Shown here piece by piece: positions 47,842 to 58,576 of a DNA stretch of 64,000 nt. The notes under the pieces were generated by a model. The model had not been told where the DNA came from and did no database searches. It worked only from the letters and a program-made list of their open reading frames with translations. The stretch lies in contig JARBUI010000007.1 of the NCBI GenBank assembly GCA_029239755.1, forward strand, positions 82,040 to 146,039, written 5' to 3'. Each line of letters starts with the position of its first letter. Position 1 is the stretch's first letter. The translations under genes and the position numbers were made by a program. The stretch comes from Clostridia bacterium. GTDB taxonomy: Bacteria > Bacillota > Clostridia > Lachnospirales > Cellulosilyticaceae.

Positions 47842-48060
47842 ACTCTTCATCCTCCTACTTGATCTTTTAAAATCATCCAACAAAAATGTTCAAATCATCT
47901 GAAGGGTTATATATTAGTACCTATTAATTTATTGAAAGTGATTTAAAATTTTGTCGATTATTAGTATAGCATAACAAATTAGGGAATTGTACTATTAAAT
48001 GTAAAGTAATATTATCTTTTCATATGCAAAGATGATCCAATCTCTTCTTATCTTGTGTGT

Positions 48061-48192
48061 CTAATAAACTAAATGCCCAAAAGGTTTTCCATTCTTAATC
48101 GTCTCATCATCTAAGACAAATCCTTTTCGAATATACCCTTTTAGTGTCTTGGCTACCAACTGGTGAAATCTAGCCGCCTTCTTTTCGAACTA
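48061..48192 (-). pseudogene. Decayed RhuM-family gene fragment
   Basis: One minus-strand frame, open for about 43 codons between stops, reads RFHQLVAKTLKGYI followed by RKGFVLDDETIKNGKPFG. RhuM-family proteins carry a closely similar stretch of the form FRxWATKTLKEYIxKGFVLDDERLKxGxxFG, so this is very likely a remnant. Start, N-terminal half and C-terminal half are missing, and the frame ends at a stop soon after PFG. RhuM genes are common cargo of mobile elements, which supports an island boundary here. The match is from memory, not a database search. Confidence 0.6.
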
Positions 48193-48286
48193 TTTCCATT
48201 TGGGAAACGGTTGAACTACGCTAGTTGTAAATGTATTAAACAAACACCCTTATCTTTAAAAACCCTTAGAATCATTCACAAAAAAT

Positions 48287-48323
48287 AACACTACAACCCG
48301 CATAAAAACTGGGCTGTAGTGTT
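48287..48323 (-). terminator. Terminator of guaA
   Basis: AACACTACAACCC and GGGCTGTAGTGTT arms (one mismatch) with an 11-base loop lie nine bases after the guaA stop and are followed by a T-rich tract on the minus strand. Confidence 0.85.
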
Positions 48324-48331
48324 TTCACTAT

Positions 48332-48392
48332 CTATTCAAACTCAATAGTTGCTGGTGGTTTCCCTGTGCAGTCATACATGACACGGTTAACC
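48332..48392 (-). repeat. guaA-proximal copy of the 61-bp direct repeat (putative attachment site)
   Basis: This is the last 61 bp of intact guaA, repeated in the same orientation at 35266-35326 with four substitutions. The similarity stops sharply at the GGTTAACC end and at the stop codon. Confidence 0.88.
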
Positions 48393-49873
48393 CCTTTTAC
48401 TTCATTTACAATTCTAGTTGTTACTTTTCCAAGTACTTCCCATGGAAGCTCTGCTGATTCTGCTGTCATAAAGTCACTTGTAGTTACTGCACGAAGTGCA
48501 ATGGCATAATCATAAGTTCTTTCGTCTCCCATTACGCCTACTGAACGCATATTGGTAAGGGCAGCAAAGTACTGACCAATTTCTTTTGCAATGCCTGCTT
48601 TTGCAATTTCTTCACGATAGATAAAGTCTGCATCCTGTACAATTTTTACTTTTTCTGGGGTAACATCCCCAATAATTCTAATGCCAAGACCTGGTCCTGG
48701 GAAAGGTTGTCTAAATACAAGGTATTCCGGAATACCTAATTCTAAACCTGCCCTGCGTACTTCATCTTTAAATAGCAGGCGTAATGGCTCAATAATTTCT
48801 TTAAAGTCTACACAATCAGGTAATCCCCCTACATTGTGGTGCGACTTAATTACTGCTGATTTACCAAGCCCACTTTCGATCACATCTGGATAAATGGTTC
48901 CTTGAACTAAGAAATCAACAGAACCAATTTTCTTAGCTTCTTCTTCGAATACACGAATAAATTCTTCACCAATAATTTTTCTTTTAGCCTCTGGCTCTTC
49001 AACACCTTTTAATTTTTCATAAAATCTATCTTGTGCATTGACACGGATAAAGTTAAGGTCATAGTGTCCTTCTGGACCAAATACCGCTTCTACTTCATCC
49101 CCTTCATCTTTTCTAAGAAGCCCATGATCTACAAATACACATGTAAGCTGTTTACCAATAGCTTTAGAGAGCATAACAGCTGCTACTGAAGAGTCTACCC
49201 CACCTGATAGAGCACATAATACTTTCCCGTTACCTATTTTCTCACGAAGTGCTTCGATACTTGTTTCTACGAAAGAATCCATTTTCCAGTCACCACTGCA
49301 TTCACAAATGTTGTGAACAAAGTTTGAAATCATCTTCATTCCTTCTTGTGTATGCATAACTTCTGGATGGAACTGAACTGCGTAAAGTCCTTTATCCACA
49401 TTTTCCATTCCAGCTACTGGACATACTGGTGTGTGAGCTGTTACTGCAAAGTTTGCTGGTGCTGTTTCAATATAATCTGTATGACTCATCCAACAAATTG
49501 TTGAAGGCGATATCCCTTCGAATAATGTTGACCCAGTGTTGACATTAACCTCGGTTTTACCATACTCACTTACTGGTGCGGTTACTACTTTTCCACCTAA
49601 AAGGTGTGACATAAGCTGAGAACCATAGCAAATACCTAGTATTGGAATACCTAATTCAAAAATAGCTTTATCACAAAGAGGTGATTCCACGCCATATACA
49701 CTATTAGGCCCTCCAGTAAAAATAATACCTTTTGGATTCATTTCTTTAATTTTATCTAAACCGATATTGTAAGGATGTACTTCACAATATACATTACTTT
49801 CTCTAACACGTCTTGCAATAAGCTGATTGTATTGTCCACCAAAGTCAAGAACTATAACCAGTTCATGTTCCAT
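48332..49873 (-). CDS. guaA: GMP synthase (glutamine-hydrolysing)
   Basis: This 513-residue enzyme makes GMP from XMP, ATP and glutamine in the cytoplasm. The N-terminal glutamine amidotransferase domain has [15 protein letters not shown] (nucleophile Cys near residue 82) and [11 protein letters not shown] (His/Glu of the triad). The ATP-pyrophosphatase domain has the P-loop [14 protein letters not shown]. The dimerisation domain ends in the conserved KPPATIEFE. Length is normal. It follows guaB by 62 bases and shares its promoter, with a weak hairpin between. Its last 61 bp are duplicated 13 kb away. Confidence 0.97.
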   Translation of the reverse strand: MEHELVIVLDFGGQYNQLIARRVRESNVYCEVHPYNIGLDKIKEMNPKGIIFTGGPNSVYGVESPLCDKAIFELGIPILGICYGSQLMSHLLGGKVVTAPVSEYGKTEVNVNTGSTLFEGISPSTICWMSHTDYIETAPANFAVTAHTPVCPVAGMENVDKGLYAVQFHPEVMHTQEGMKMISNFVHNICECSGDWKMDSFVETSIEALREKIGNGKVLCALSGGVDSSVAAVMLSKAIGKQLTCVFVDHGLLRKDEGDEVEAVFGPEGHYDLNFIRVNAQDRFYEKLKGVEEPEAKRKIIGEEFIRVFEEEAKKIGSVDFLVQGTIYPDVIESGLGKSAVIKSHHNVGGLPDCVDFKEIIEPLRLLFKDEVRRAGLELGIPEYLVFRQPFPGPGLGIRIIGDVTPEKVKIVQDADFIYREEIAKAGIAKEIGQYFAALTNMRSVGVMGDERTYDYAIALRAVTTSDFMTAESAELPWEVLGKVTTRIVNEVKGVNRVMYDCTGKPPATIEFE

Positions 49874-49904
49874 GCCGATAAGCCTCCTTAATTTTCTACA
49901 AAAT

Positions 49905-49924
49905 GGCAGGTACCAAGACCTGCC
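49905..49924 (-). terminator. Weak hairpin between guaB and guaA
   Basis: The 7-bp arms GGCAGGT/ACCTGCC are followed by only a short T-run on the minus strand, so it would attenuate rather than stop transcription into guaA. Confidence 0.5.
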
Positions 49925-49935
49925 GCTACGTGAAT

Positions 49936-51444
<1,509 letters not shown>

Positions 51445-51471
51445 TTAAAACAATACTATAAGTTTTTGTAC

Positions 51472-51501
51472 ACTTTAACACATCCATTTAGGGGTTGTCA
51501 A
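51472..51501 (-). promoter_or_regulatory. Promoter of guaBA
   Basis: The minus strand reads TTGACA, about 18 bases, then TAAAGT. I looked for a purine riboswitch aptamer in the leader and saw none. Confidence 0.65.
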
Positions 51502-51572
51502 GATATCTGTTAAATCCTTAAAATTATTGTTTATTTTGTATTTTTCTTATAGCTTTTACAATAAAAAGCTGT

Positions 51573-51614
51573 AAAAAAATATAAGCTATAAAAACTTATA
51601 GCTTATATTTTTTT
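51573..51614 (-). terminator. Terminator overlapping the end of the DUF6106-like gene
   Basis: Perfect 18-bp A/T-rich arms with a 6-base loop run into T7 on the minus strand. The stop codon of the gene lies inside the upstream arm. Confidence 0.85.
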
Positions 51615-52112
51615 AAATACTTTATGAGGCGCTTGTTTATACATTTCATTTAAAAAAGCTTCATTGGGCGTAACAAGTATCTTATACATAACACTGTCTT
51701 TAGACACCATAATGACATACGTATTAGCTCCATTTTTCCCATCACTTGCATTAATAACCTTACTGGCTTTTTCTAATAAATGCTTTCTTGTTTCATCTTG
51801 AATACTTGCCATGACTTCTATGGTTTTCATGTTAATTGTAATAACTCTTTTACGCTTAGATCTATTAAAGATTACATCGATATCTAATTCATTATTCGTT
51901 AAGATATATTCATACTCTCTATTAAATTTATTAAAAAAAGTTGCGGCTCCAAATAAAACAGCTAAAATAACAATTGGGCCTATTAATTGCCCTCCTAAAA
52001 AAAGTGCAATAGCTGCTATAAGTATTGCTCCAGCTACAACTCCTGTTTGGGCTAAGTTATCCGAAGCTGATTTTTTTTGCTTAACAAGATATTCTTTAAA
52101 AATTTCTGCCAT
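51603..52112 (-). CDS. DUF6106-like membrane protein
   Basis: This 169-residue protein has a short cytoplasmic N-terminus (EIFKEYLVKQKKSASD), two adjacent membrane helices at about residues 24-62 (GVVAGAILIAAIALFLGG and IGPIVILAVLFGAATFF) and a PH-like cytoplasmic domain (NREYEYILTNNELDIDVIFNRSKRKRVITINMKTIEVMAS...). This architecture is widespread in Clostridia and annotated only as a domain of unknown function. The role is unknown. It is divergent from uppP across a 203-bp spacer. Confidence 0.7.
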   Translation of the reverse strand: MAEIFKEYLVKQKKSASDNLAQTGVVAGAILIAAIALFLGGQLIGPIVILAVLFGAATFFNKFNREYEYILTNNELDIDVIFNRSKRKRVITINMKTIEVMASIQDETRKHLLEKASKVINASDGKNGANTYVIMVSKDSVMYKILVTPNEAFLNEMYKQAPHKVFKKI

Positions 52113-52255
52113 AATCTGTGTCCTCCTTCTCCTTGATTCTATTAAATCATTTATATTAAAAATACTATAAAACTACGTATTTTTCAACATTTATTGAATT
52201 ATATTTTATATTTATCATAGATTTCCATAATAAAGTAATAATTCGATAGCTTGTT

Positions 52256-52285
52256 CTCATAAGATAGTAATAAACTACTTATGAG
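52256..52285. promoter_or_regulatory. Palindrome in the uppP leader
   Basis: CTCATAAG and CTTATGAG arms lie 14 bp apart, just before the uppP ribosome binding site. It could be an operator or an RNA hairpin. There is no further evidence. Confidence 0.35.
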
Positions 52286-52315
52286 TAATACTTATTAGAG
52301 CTAGGGGGAATCAAG

Positions 52316-53170
52316 TTGGATCTATTATTTGCTTTAAAAGCTGCTCTTCTTGGTGTCATCGAGGGCATTACCGAGTTTTTGCCAGTCTCTTCTACGGGAC
52401 ATCTTATTATTTTTGCTAATCTCTTTAAATTTTATAGTAACACAAATAAAGCCTATGTAGATATGTTCAACATGGTTATTCAGCTTGGGGCTATTCTAGC
52501 TGTTGTAGTACTCTATCGCCATAAAATCATTGAAACAGTCATTCATTTATTTCCCAGCAAAAAAACTCCTATTCTAAAAAGCGGCCTTTACTTTTGGTGT
52601 ATGATTCTTATTTCTTGTATTCCAGCAGGAGTCATTGGAATAAAGTACCATAGTATCATTAAAGAAAAGCTTTTTAATCCGCTTACAGTAGCATGTGCAC
52701 TATTTGTCGGCGGCGTATGGATGTTATATGCTGAAAGCAAGCTTCGAACTAAATCTAATGACTCCCTATCTGATCTATCCATTAATCCATGGCAGGCGCT
52801 GATCGTAGGACTTTTTCAGGTTTTGTCTGTAATCCCTGGCATGTCGCGCTCCGCTTCTACTATTATAGGCGGCTGGGTGGCAGGCTTTTCTACAGTAGCT
52901 GCAGCTGAATATTCATTTTTCCTTGCCATTCCTGTTATGCTTGGTGAAAGCCTTCTTAATGTATTAGAAATGAAAGCAAACCTCTCAAACATGGAATGGA
53001 TTTCTCTTGGCATTGGTTTTATGGTTTCTTTTATTGTGGCACTCCTTGTTATTGATTCGTTTATTGCATTTTTAAAGAAGAAACCCATGAAAACTTTTGC
53101 TGCTTATAGAATTATCTTTGCCTTTATAGTACTCACTATGGGTGCATTCGGATTATTTATTCAAACTTAG
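52316..53170 (+). CDS. uppP: Undecaprenyl-diphosphatase (BacA type)
   Basis: This membrane enzyme dephosphorylates undecaprenyl diphosphate to recycle the lipid carrier for peptidoglycan, and it can confer bacitracin resistance. Both signature motifs are present: [19 protein letters not shown] near residue 15-33 and [17 protein letters not shown] near residue 170-186, with about eight membrane helices. The start is TTG behind AGGGGGAATCAAG. It is the only complete plus-strand gene between guaB and the window end, and its last 14 bases overlap the 3' end of the convergent chemoreceptor gene. Confidence 0.95.
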   Translation: MDLLFALKAALLGVIEGITEFLPVSSTGHLIIFANLFKFYSNTNKAYVDMFNMVIQLGAILAVVVLYRHKIIETVIHLFPSKKTPILKSGLYFWCMILISCIPAGVIGIKYHSIIKEKLFNPLTVACALFVGGVWMLYAESKLRTKSNDSLSDLSINPWQALIVGLFQVLSVIPGMSRSASTIIGGWVAGFSTVAAAEYSFFLAIPVMLGESLLNVLEMKANLSNMEWISLGIGFMVSFIVALLVIDSFIAFLKKKPMKTFAAYRIIFAFIVLTMGAFGLFIQT

Positions 53171-55043
53171 AATAAGTCTTTTTGAGCTCAATTACACTAA
53201 CTGATAATTTTGCAGTCATTTCACTAATCTCCAATGCATACTGCGTCTGCTCTTCACTTTCCGCACTAACTTCTTCTACAATACTTACCGCTTGTTCTAC
53301 AATAACAATTAATTCTTTCATCTTTTGCAGGATATTTTCCTTTTGATTAAACACTTCATTAAGTGTATGATGCGCCTCATCAATTTCTCCATCTATATTC
53401 TGCATCTTATTATTAATATCATTAAATATATCTACAATGTCACTAACTACCGGTACTTGTCCATCAAATACTTCTATAGCTTTTTTAACTTGTAATAGAG
53501 TAGATTCTTTTTGAGTATTGATATTTCTTAAGATTCCTTCTATCCCTCCTATAGCTTGTTCTGTTTGAGATGATAACTTCCTTACCTCATCTGCTACAAC
53601 TGCGAAGCCTTTTCCTGATTCTCCTGCTCTTGCAGCCTCAATTGCTGCATTTAGCGCAAGTAAATTAGTTTGGCTATTGATTGCTTTTATCATGCTAACA
53701 ATATTATCGATATGTCCAGCTTCTGTTCCAAGTACCTCAACTTGCTTACTAATCTCATTGCTAATATCTAGTGTAGATTGAGATTGTCTAAAAAGCATAT
53801 CTAGTCTAGACTGACTACTTTTACTAATATTCATCGTAGCTTTAGAGGCTGTTCTAATGCGATTCATTTTATCAATAACATGGTTAACCCCTTCTGATAG
53901 CCCTCCAATAATGGCAACAGAATCTTGGATTTGTTCACTTTGCTCCTGTGCTCCTGCTGCTATAACTTGTATAACCTTTTCTACCTCAGCCGAGGATGTC
54001 GAAGTTTTTCTTGCTGCTTGTTCCAGCTTGCTTGTATTTTGCTCAACTACAAGTGTTACACCTTTTGCATTATTTATGATTCCCTTAAGCGTATTTATCA
54101 TATTAATAAATCCTGAAGAAAGGACTGCAGTTTCTGCATTCGTAATATGTACTTGTTTTTTAAATGAATCTTCTATATTCAGATGCCCTTTTTCTATTTC
54201 TTCTATATGAGAAGCAATTCTCTTAATGGGAGTTGTAATTTTTCTTGCTAATATAATACTTATTAAAACGCTTATAATAGCACACACAACAAGAATAAAC
54301 ATAATATAGTTTATTGTATTATTATAATCTTTCTTTAAAAGACTAAGAGGTGCATTAATAATAACATGCCATCCATTTTTTAAACTGCCAATACTTATTA
54401 ATCCTTTTCGGGTAAATTTAGTATAAGCCATTTCTCCTTTTACACTAAGCTGCTCGATAGATCGTGTGTCATCTTGAGTAATCTGAGTGCCAAGCAGCTG
54501 TTCATTATTAGACAGAATAATGTTTTTACTATGATCTGCTATCGTAAGAGGAATCCCCTTCTCTATTGTAGCTAGATTAATTATTTCTTTAAATACATCA
54601 CTATCTAGCGTACATATAAGCACTGCATCCTGATTATCTCTAAGCTTACTTGCTAAATAAATATGTGTTTCTCCATTTTCAAGGATACATAACCATTTTT
54701 TATCTGAATCAGTGATAGTATTAAGCTCATTATAAAACATTTCATCAGAAAGAGTTTTTTCAAACGTTGTTGCATCTATTAAGGATGTATATTTAATCTC
54801 TTTATTTACAATAATTGTTATATCTTTGATAGTATCATAGGTGGTCTGGACAGATAACGTCTTGTCATTCATAGCCTTCTTAAGCAGCGATTTTTCATCT
54901 TGCGTTAATGAATCATACTCTTTAGTATACTTTGCAAATGACTGGTCTACTGTTAACCCAGCTATGACAATATCAGCATTTCCAATAAAGTAATTCATGT
55001 TATATAGGAGCTGATCCATAATTTTTTGCGAGTATATTCCCAA
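53157..55043 (-). CDS. Methyl-accepting chemotaxis protein with a missing or unconventional start
   Basis: The body is a standard receptor: dCache-like sensor, TM2 ([20 protein letters not shown]), HAMP and a signalling tip [36 protein letters not shown]. The TTG at 55043 used by the track is not a credible start, because the same frame continues upstream and encodes TM1 ([23 protein letters not shown]), matching the paralogue at 6783. That upstream frame then runs through a 9-bp tandem array as repeated Ser-Asn-Lys until a TGA at 55275-55277. No ATG, GTG or TTG and no Shine-Dalgarno is seen before TM1. The gene may be a recent pseudogene, use a CTG/ATT-type start, or contain an assembly artefact. 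Confidence 0.8.
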   Translation of the reverse strand: MGIYSQKIMDQLLYNMNYFIGNADIVIAGLTVDQSFAKYTKEYDSLTQDEKSLLKKAMNDKTLSVQTTYDTIKDITIIVNKEIKYTSLIDATTFEKTLSDEMFYNELNTITDSDKKWLCILENGETHIYLASKLRDNQDAVLICTLDSDVFKEIINLATIEKGIPLTIADHSKNIILSNNEQLLGTQITQDDTRSIEQLSVKGEMAYTKFTRKGLISIGSLKNGWHVIINAPLSLLKKDYNNTINYIMFILVVCAIISVLISIILARKITTPIKRIASHIEEIEKGHLNIEDSFKKQVHITNAETAVLSSGFINMINTLKGIINNAKGVTLVVEQNTSKLEQAARKTSTSSAEVEKVIQVIAAGAQEQSEQIQDSVAIIGGLSEGVNHVIDKMNRIRTASKATMNISKSSQSRLDMLFRQSQSTLDISNEISKQVEVLGTEAGHIDNIVSMIKAINSQTNLLALNAAIEAARAGESGKGFAVVADEVRKLSSQTEQAIGGIEGILRNINTQKESTLLQVKKAIEVFDGQVPVVSDIVDIFNDINNKMQNIDGEIDEAHHTLNEVFNQKENILQKMKELIVIVEQAVSIVEEVSAESEEQTQYALEISEMTAKLSVSVIELKKTYSKFE

Positions 55044-55152
55044 AGTATTCTCTATAGACTTATTAGTCCCTTTAATATTGAAAGCGGTTATAATAATGCA
55101 CGGAATAATACTGATTACAAGAAATATTTGTATCAGTTGATTAAGCAGCTTT

Positions 55153-55266
55153 TTGCTCTTATTACTCTTATTGCTTTTATTGCTTTTATTGCTTTTATTG
55201 CTTTTATTGCTTTTATTGCTTTTATTGCTTTTATTGCTTTTATTGCTTTTATTGCTTTTATTGCTT
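55153..55266 (-). repeat. 9-bp tandem repeat array at the chemoreceptor 5' end
   Basis: There are ten perfect copies of TTGCTTTTA (plus strand, 55171-55260), with two degenerate copies on the left (TTACTCTTA and TTGCTCTTA) and a partial copy on the right. On the minus strand in the receptor frame each unit encodes Lys-Ser-Asn. As the unit is nine bases, changes in copy number would alter length but not frame. Confidence 0.95.
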
Positions 55267-55572
55267 AAACTATATCATAAATTTATTAAATTAAAAATAT
55301 AGTTTTGATTAAATTTAATAAATATTTAATAAAATTTTACTTATTATGACTTTTTTATAAAGTTATAGTTTTAATTGCTGTCAAAAGAAGAAGTTATATC
55401 CTGAAGTTAACAAAAATCAAGGTTTATTACTCTTCCCCCTATAAGATGCACTAAAATATCTATTAAAATATTTATTAAAACTTTAACAAATACTATAAAT
55501 AAAACCTCCTTATTAAAAAATGTGTCTGGAGAGTACATGTTTTTTAATAAGGAGGTTTTTCGCAATTGCCTA
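55267..55572. other. 306-bp AT-rich spacer between chemoreceptor and tetR genes
   Basis: It holds the tetR-operon terminator on the right and a weak minus-strand promoter candidate (TTGACA at 55379-55384, 18 bases, TTATAA at 55355-55360) that could serve the chemoreceptor. No coding sequence and no ribosome binding site for the receptor are seen. Confidence 0.5.
55501..55560 (-). terminator. Terminator of the efflux operon
   Basis: Perfect 20-bp arms starting AAAACCTCCTTATT surround a 20-base loop 12 bases after the tetR stop. They are followed by a T-poor but A/T-rich stretch on the minus strand. Confidence 0.75.
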
Positions 55573-56181
55573 TTATTCCAATAATTTTCGTATTGCTTGA
55601 TATAAATAAGGTTTGTATTCTTCAATAGGCAGGGGCTCATTAAATAAAATAGAATGATAACAAGTTGAGCCAACAAGTTCTATAATCATAAAAAAAGTAA
55701 CTTTGGGATTCTGAAGTCTTAATCCATCTTCAGATGCTCTTTTCATAAACATCTCAAAAATAGCTTTTGATACATTCCCTTTTAATTCCTCTTTTAAATC
55801 TTCTTTAAAGTAATTAGAATTAATCCCTGCTGATAAATTTTTATAGATAAATTTTAAGAGCTGCTGATTTTTAGTCAGTTCATTAATAATATAATCAATT
55901 ATAAATAAAAACTGTTCAATAAAGTTTGTGTAATTCATTTTACGGCTGGCGTTTATGGCATCATTAAACAATTTTACAGTTTTTATCGAAATAATAGCCT
56001 CTACTATTTCAAATCTATCTTTAAAATACAAATAAAAAGTTCCTTTTGCAACACCTGCTTCGTCTACTATGTCTTGTATGGTTGTTTCGTTTATGCCTTT
56101 TGAAATAAATAAATTAAAAGCTGTATCTAAAAGCTTTTGCTCTTTTTCCTGCTTTTTTTTGTTTATTTTACTCATTTGCAT
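55573..56181 (-). CDS. TetR-family transcriptional regulator
   Basis: This is a 202-residue TetR protein. The N-terminal helix-turn-helix is LLDTAFNLFISKGINETTIQDIVDEAGVAKGTFYLYFKDRFEIVEAI (about residues 18-65). The C-terminal ligand and dimer domain is all-helical and unspecific in sequence. It starts ten bases after the second ABC-2 permease gene and is the last gene of the efflux operon, so it is presumably autoregulated. Two perfect 13-bp palindromes of TetR type lie at the operon promoter 5.5 kb upstream. It is most likely a repressor released by the drug or lipid that the pump handles. Confidence 0.9.
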   Translation of the reverse strand: MQMSKINKKKQEKEQKLLDTAFNLFISKGINETTIQDIVDEAGVAKGTFYLYFKDRFEIVEAIISIKTVKLFNDAINASRKMNYTNFIEQFLFIIDYIINELTKNQQLLKFIYKNLSAGINSNYFKEDLKEELKGNVSKAIFEMFMKRASEDGLRLQNPKVTFFMIIELVGSTCYHSILFNEPLPIEEYKPYLYQAIRKLLE

Positions 56182-56191
56182 CAGTTCCTTT

Positions 56192-57382
56192 TTATAAATT
56201 AATTTGACCCTTTGTATAAGCCTTTTGAGATACTATATTATTTGGGCTTTGATTAGTCCCGAATCTCTTTTTAAATACCAATAGAGACAAGGGCATAAAG
56301 ACTATAATATATAATACAAGATTTATAACATTTTGTCTAACCGTTACAAAAGTAAGCCCTTTTATCATAATCTCATCAAAAGGTCTGGCAAAATATATTA
56401 AAGGCCACAGAAGCTTTACCCCTCTCATCAAAAGTTCTGGCATTTGGTCAGCTGGCCAGACATAACCACAGGTTAAAAATGTAGGCAATGAAAGCATATA
56501 AGATACCTGACTAAATTTAGTTTTGTTTTTTGTTATGGCACATAAAAGTATTGCCGCACAGCTTATAGCAATGCTAAATAGAATACTCATAAGAAGAGCT
56601 AATTTTACATTTCCCGAAAAAATAACATTAAATTTTTTATGAATATAGCCTATAACAAGACCTCCTGTTGCCATTAATAGCGTACTTGCCAAAACTACCT
56701 TTGCTGCCAATTTTATAACTGTATGTTCTTTTGCAGTACTTTCTGGATTTCTTAAGATCATGGTTGCTAGTGCTGACAACATGAATTGCTGAAAAAACAC
56801 TGCAATAAATCCATAAATAAGATAATTGATATAAGCAAGTTTTGAATCATACAGCATTCTGTCTGTAAAATTAAATGATAGTGCCATATTACGTGCCGTG
56901 CTTTCTGACAAGGAGCCTTTGCCCGCTATCATTTTCATCTCTATGCCAGCTGATACTGTTTGGATAATTTCAGCTGCTCCTGCGTAAGCATTGTTACCTA
57001 TGATAACATTCGCTCCATTTGTAAGGATTAATATTTGCGATGCATTTCCTGACATGATGTCATCATTTAAATGAGGTGGTATATAAAGTCCCATATAAAC
57101 CTTTCTTTGGTCTATAAGATTTTGAAGCTCTGCTCTGTTTGCAGCATAGTATTTTACATTAAATCGTTCACTGTCATCAAAATATTGGATTACATTTCTG
57201 CTTAGACTGGTATTATCTTCATCTAAAACAGCGATACCAACATCATTAACATACTCATGATAATAAGCTCCTCCAAACCATATGGTTAAAACAGGGATAG
57301 CTAAAAATAGCAAAATAATAAGACCAGGCTTTTTGCACATAAACTCTATTTCTTCCTGAAGGCTTCTAAGGAATAGTTCCAT
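56192..57382 (-). CDS. ABC-2 type permease (second subunit)
   Basis: This 396-residue membrane protein has one N-terminal helix (about 18-38), a large extracytoplasmic domain (DVGIAVLDEDNTSLSRNVIQYFDDSERFNVKYYA...) and five to six C-terminal helices, the pattern of the ABC2_membrane_3 family (YbhS/YbhR-like). Its gene overlaps the preceding permease gene by 37 bp, so both subunits are coupled and probably form a heterodimer. No nucleotide-binding protein is encoded in the operon. The substrate is unknown. Confidence 0.85.
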   Translation of the reverse strand: MELFLRSLQEEIEFMCKKPGLIILLFLAIPVLTIWFGGAYYHEYVNDVGIAVLDEDNTSLSRNVIQYFDDSERFNVKYYAANRAELQNLIDQRKVYMGLYIPPHLNDDIMSGNASQILILTNGANVIIGNNAYAGAAEIIQTVSAGIEMKMIAGKGSLSESTARNMALSFNFTDRMLYDSKLAYINYLIYGFIAVFFQQFMLSALATMILRNPESTAKEHTVIKLAAKVVLASTLLMATGGLVIGYIHKKFNVIFSGNVKLALLMSILFSIAISCAAILLCAITKNKTKFSQVSYMLSLPTFLTCGYVWPADQMPELLMRGVKLLWPLIYFARPFDEIMIKGLTFVTVRQNVINLVLYIIVFMPLSLLVFKKRFGTNQSPNNIVSQKAYTKGQINL

Positions 57383-58539
57383 TTCTTGAATACCTCCCTT
57401 GGCTTAATATTGGGCCCTGCATAGATACCCATAATGGCTATAAACAGCATACTTAGCGTAAATAAAATCAAAAACCCTATATCTCCTCCTAGGTTTGTGA
57501 CATTTCCCTTTAAAAATAAGTTTCTTATGTTATCTCCATAATAATAATAAGGTATCGTTTTGGCATATATTTTATAAAAAGGGACCATTGACATAATGGG
57601 CCATGTATAGCCTATCATCACTGAATTAGGAATAATCATAAGCCCAATAACAGCCATAGCTGTCACTCTATTCTTTATCCACGAAGAAACGGCGATGCTT
57701 AAACTTGAAACGGCAAAAGCAAGTGCTATACTTAAAATAATGGCTATAATAAATGAACCTCTAAAAGGTAACTTAAATAAAACTATTTGAGCAAGAATAT
57801 TGGTTATGATAGCAATACTTCCCATTGTGCCATAAAAAATTATTTTCCCTATAGTATATCCTAGAACATCTCTTTTTTGATTTGTTCCTATGATGAGATT
57901 GATACAAAGAACAGCTGTAAGTGCTATTCCGGTCTGACACACCATTGTTCCATATCCTGGAAGCATGAAATAAGCAAAGTTCCTAGCAGGGTTATATAAT
58001 GTTCTGCTTTCAAAGCTTATTGGCATCCCAGTATGATAGGCTTCCTCTTCAGTCATATTAAGTCTTCCCTCAAGCTGTTTGATAGCTGCCCCAGTTCTTA
58101 TAGTCATAAGAATCTCACTCGCTTTAGCTTTTGCAACACTTGTGATACTCATATGGCTGCCATCATAAAGCATCAGAATTGAAGGAGATTGCAAGCTTGT
58201 TACTTCTTCCGAAAAGCGTTCAGGGATAACCATCCCTACTTTGACTTTACTTTCATCAATAAGACTTTGTAATGCTTCTTGATTATCTGCATAATACGCT
58301 AAATCAAAAGAATCATTGTCTGAAAAATATTGTATGATTTGCCTGCTAAGCTGAGAATCATCATAATCTACAACTGCCATAGGAATATGGTCAATGACAC
58401 CTTTTGAAAGCTCCCAGCTTATTAATAAGTTTATTAAAATAGGCATGATTAGCCCTATAATGATAATCAGTTTATCTATTTTCATCTTCTGAATTTCTTC
58501 TTTTATGCTTTCATATATACTTATACATGACTCATCCAT
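57346..58539 (-). CDS. ABC-2 type permease (first subunit)
   Basis: This 397-residue protein has the same layout as its downstream paralogue: an N-terminal helix (LIIIIGLIMPILINLLISW), an external domain with HIPMAVVDYDDSQLSRQIIQYFSDNDSFDLAYYADNQEAL, and five or six C-terminal helices. The two external domains are clearly related (VVDYDDSQLSRQIIQYF versus VLDEDNTSLSRNVIQYF), suggesting old gene duplication. It follows the HlyD-like gene by 37 bases. By analogy to YbhG-F-S-R systems it would receive substrate passed to the adaptor, but the ATPase counterpart is absent here. Confidence 0.85.
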   Translation of the reverse strand: MDESCISIYESIKEEIQKMKIDKLIIIIGLIMPILINLLISWELSKGVIDHIPMAVVDYDDSQLSRQIIQYFSDNDSFDLAYYADNQEALQSLIDESKVKVGMVIPERFSEEVTSLQSPSILMLYDGSHMSITSVAKAKASEILMTIRTGAAIKQLEGRLNMTEEEAYHTGMPISFESRTLYNPARNFAYFMLPGYGTMVCQTGIALTAVLCINLIIGTNQKRDVLGYTIGKIIFYGTMGSIAIITNILAQIVLFKLPFRGSFIIAIILSIALAFAVSSLSIAVSSWIKNRVTAMAVIGLMIIPNSVMIGYTWPIMSMVPFYKIYAKTIPYYYYGDNIRNLFLKGNVTNLGGDIGFLILFTLSMLFIAIMGIYAGPNIKPREVFKKWNYSLEAFRKK

Positions 58540-58576
58540 TTGATCACTGCCTTTCCTGACTTAAAGCTAAATCACT

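Larger units (their letters stand above)
47842..48331. other. 490-bp region between the island kinase gene and guaA
   Basis: The left part (47842-48060) is AT-rich and would hold the promoter of the kinase gene, though I cannot pick a convincing one. The middle holds a decayed RhuM-like reading frame. The right end holds the guaA terminator. No intact gene is seen. Confidence 0.6.
35266..48392. mobile_element. Putative 13.1-kb genomic island integrated at the guaA 3' end
   Basis: The segment is bounded by the two 61-bp guaA-end repeats in direct orientation. It carries a GH30/GH43 S-layer enzyme, a three-gene ABC importer, a two-component system and, next to intact guaA, a decayed RhuM-like fragment. 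Both repeat copies are followed by their own intrinsic terminator, with different sequences. The 3' end of guaA is an established integration hotspot for islands that use tyrosine recombinases. No integrase, relaxase or transposase gene is seen inside, so the element is probably fixed or was mobilised in trans. A tandem duplication of guaA followed by loss is the main alternative. Confidence 0.65.

Noticed and set aside
55153-55266. Tandem array as a CRISPR or phase-variable frameshift switch
   Set aside because: The units are only 9 bp without spacers, so it is not CRISPR. The unit length is a multiple of three, so copy-number changes cannot switch the frame.
55026-55268. Plus-strand ORF of 80 residues ending in repeated Ile-Ala-Phe
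   Set aside because: It is simply the translation of the 9-bp repeat array and the antisense of the chemoreceptor N-terminus. It has no ribosome binding site and only low-complexity content.
55407-55676. 89-residue minus-strand ORF overlapping tetR and its terminator
   Set aside because: It crosses the 20-bp-arm terminator and overlaps the TetR coding end in another frame. The content has no recognisable features.
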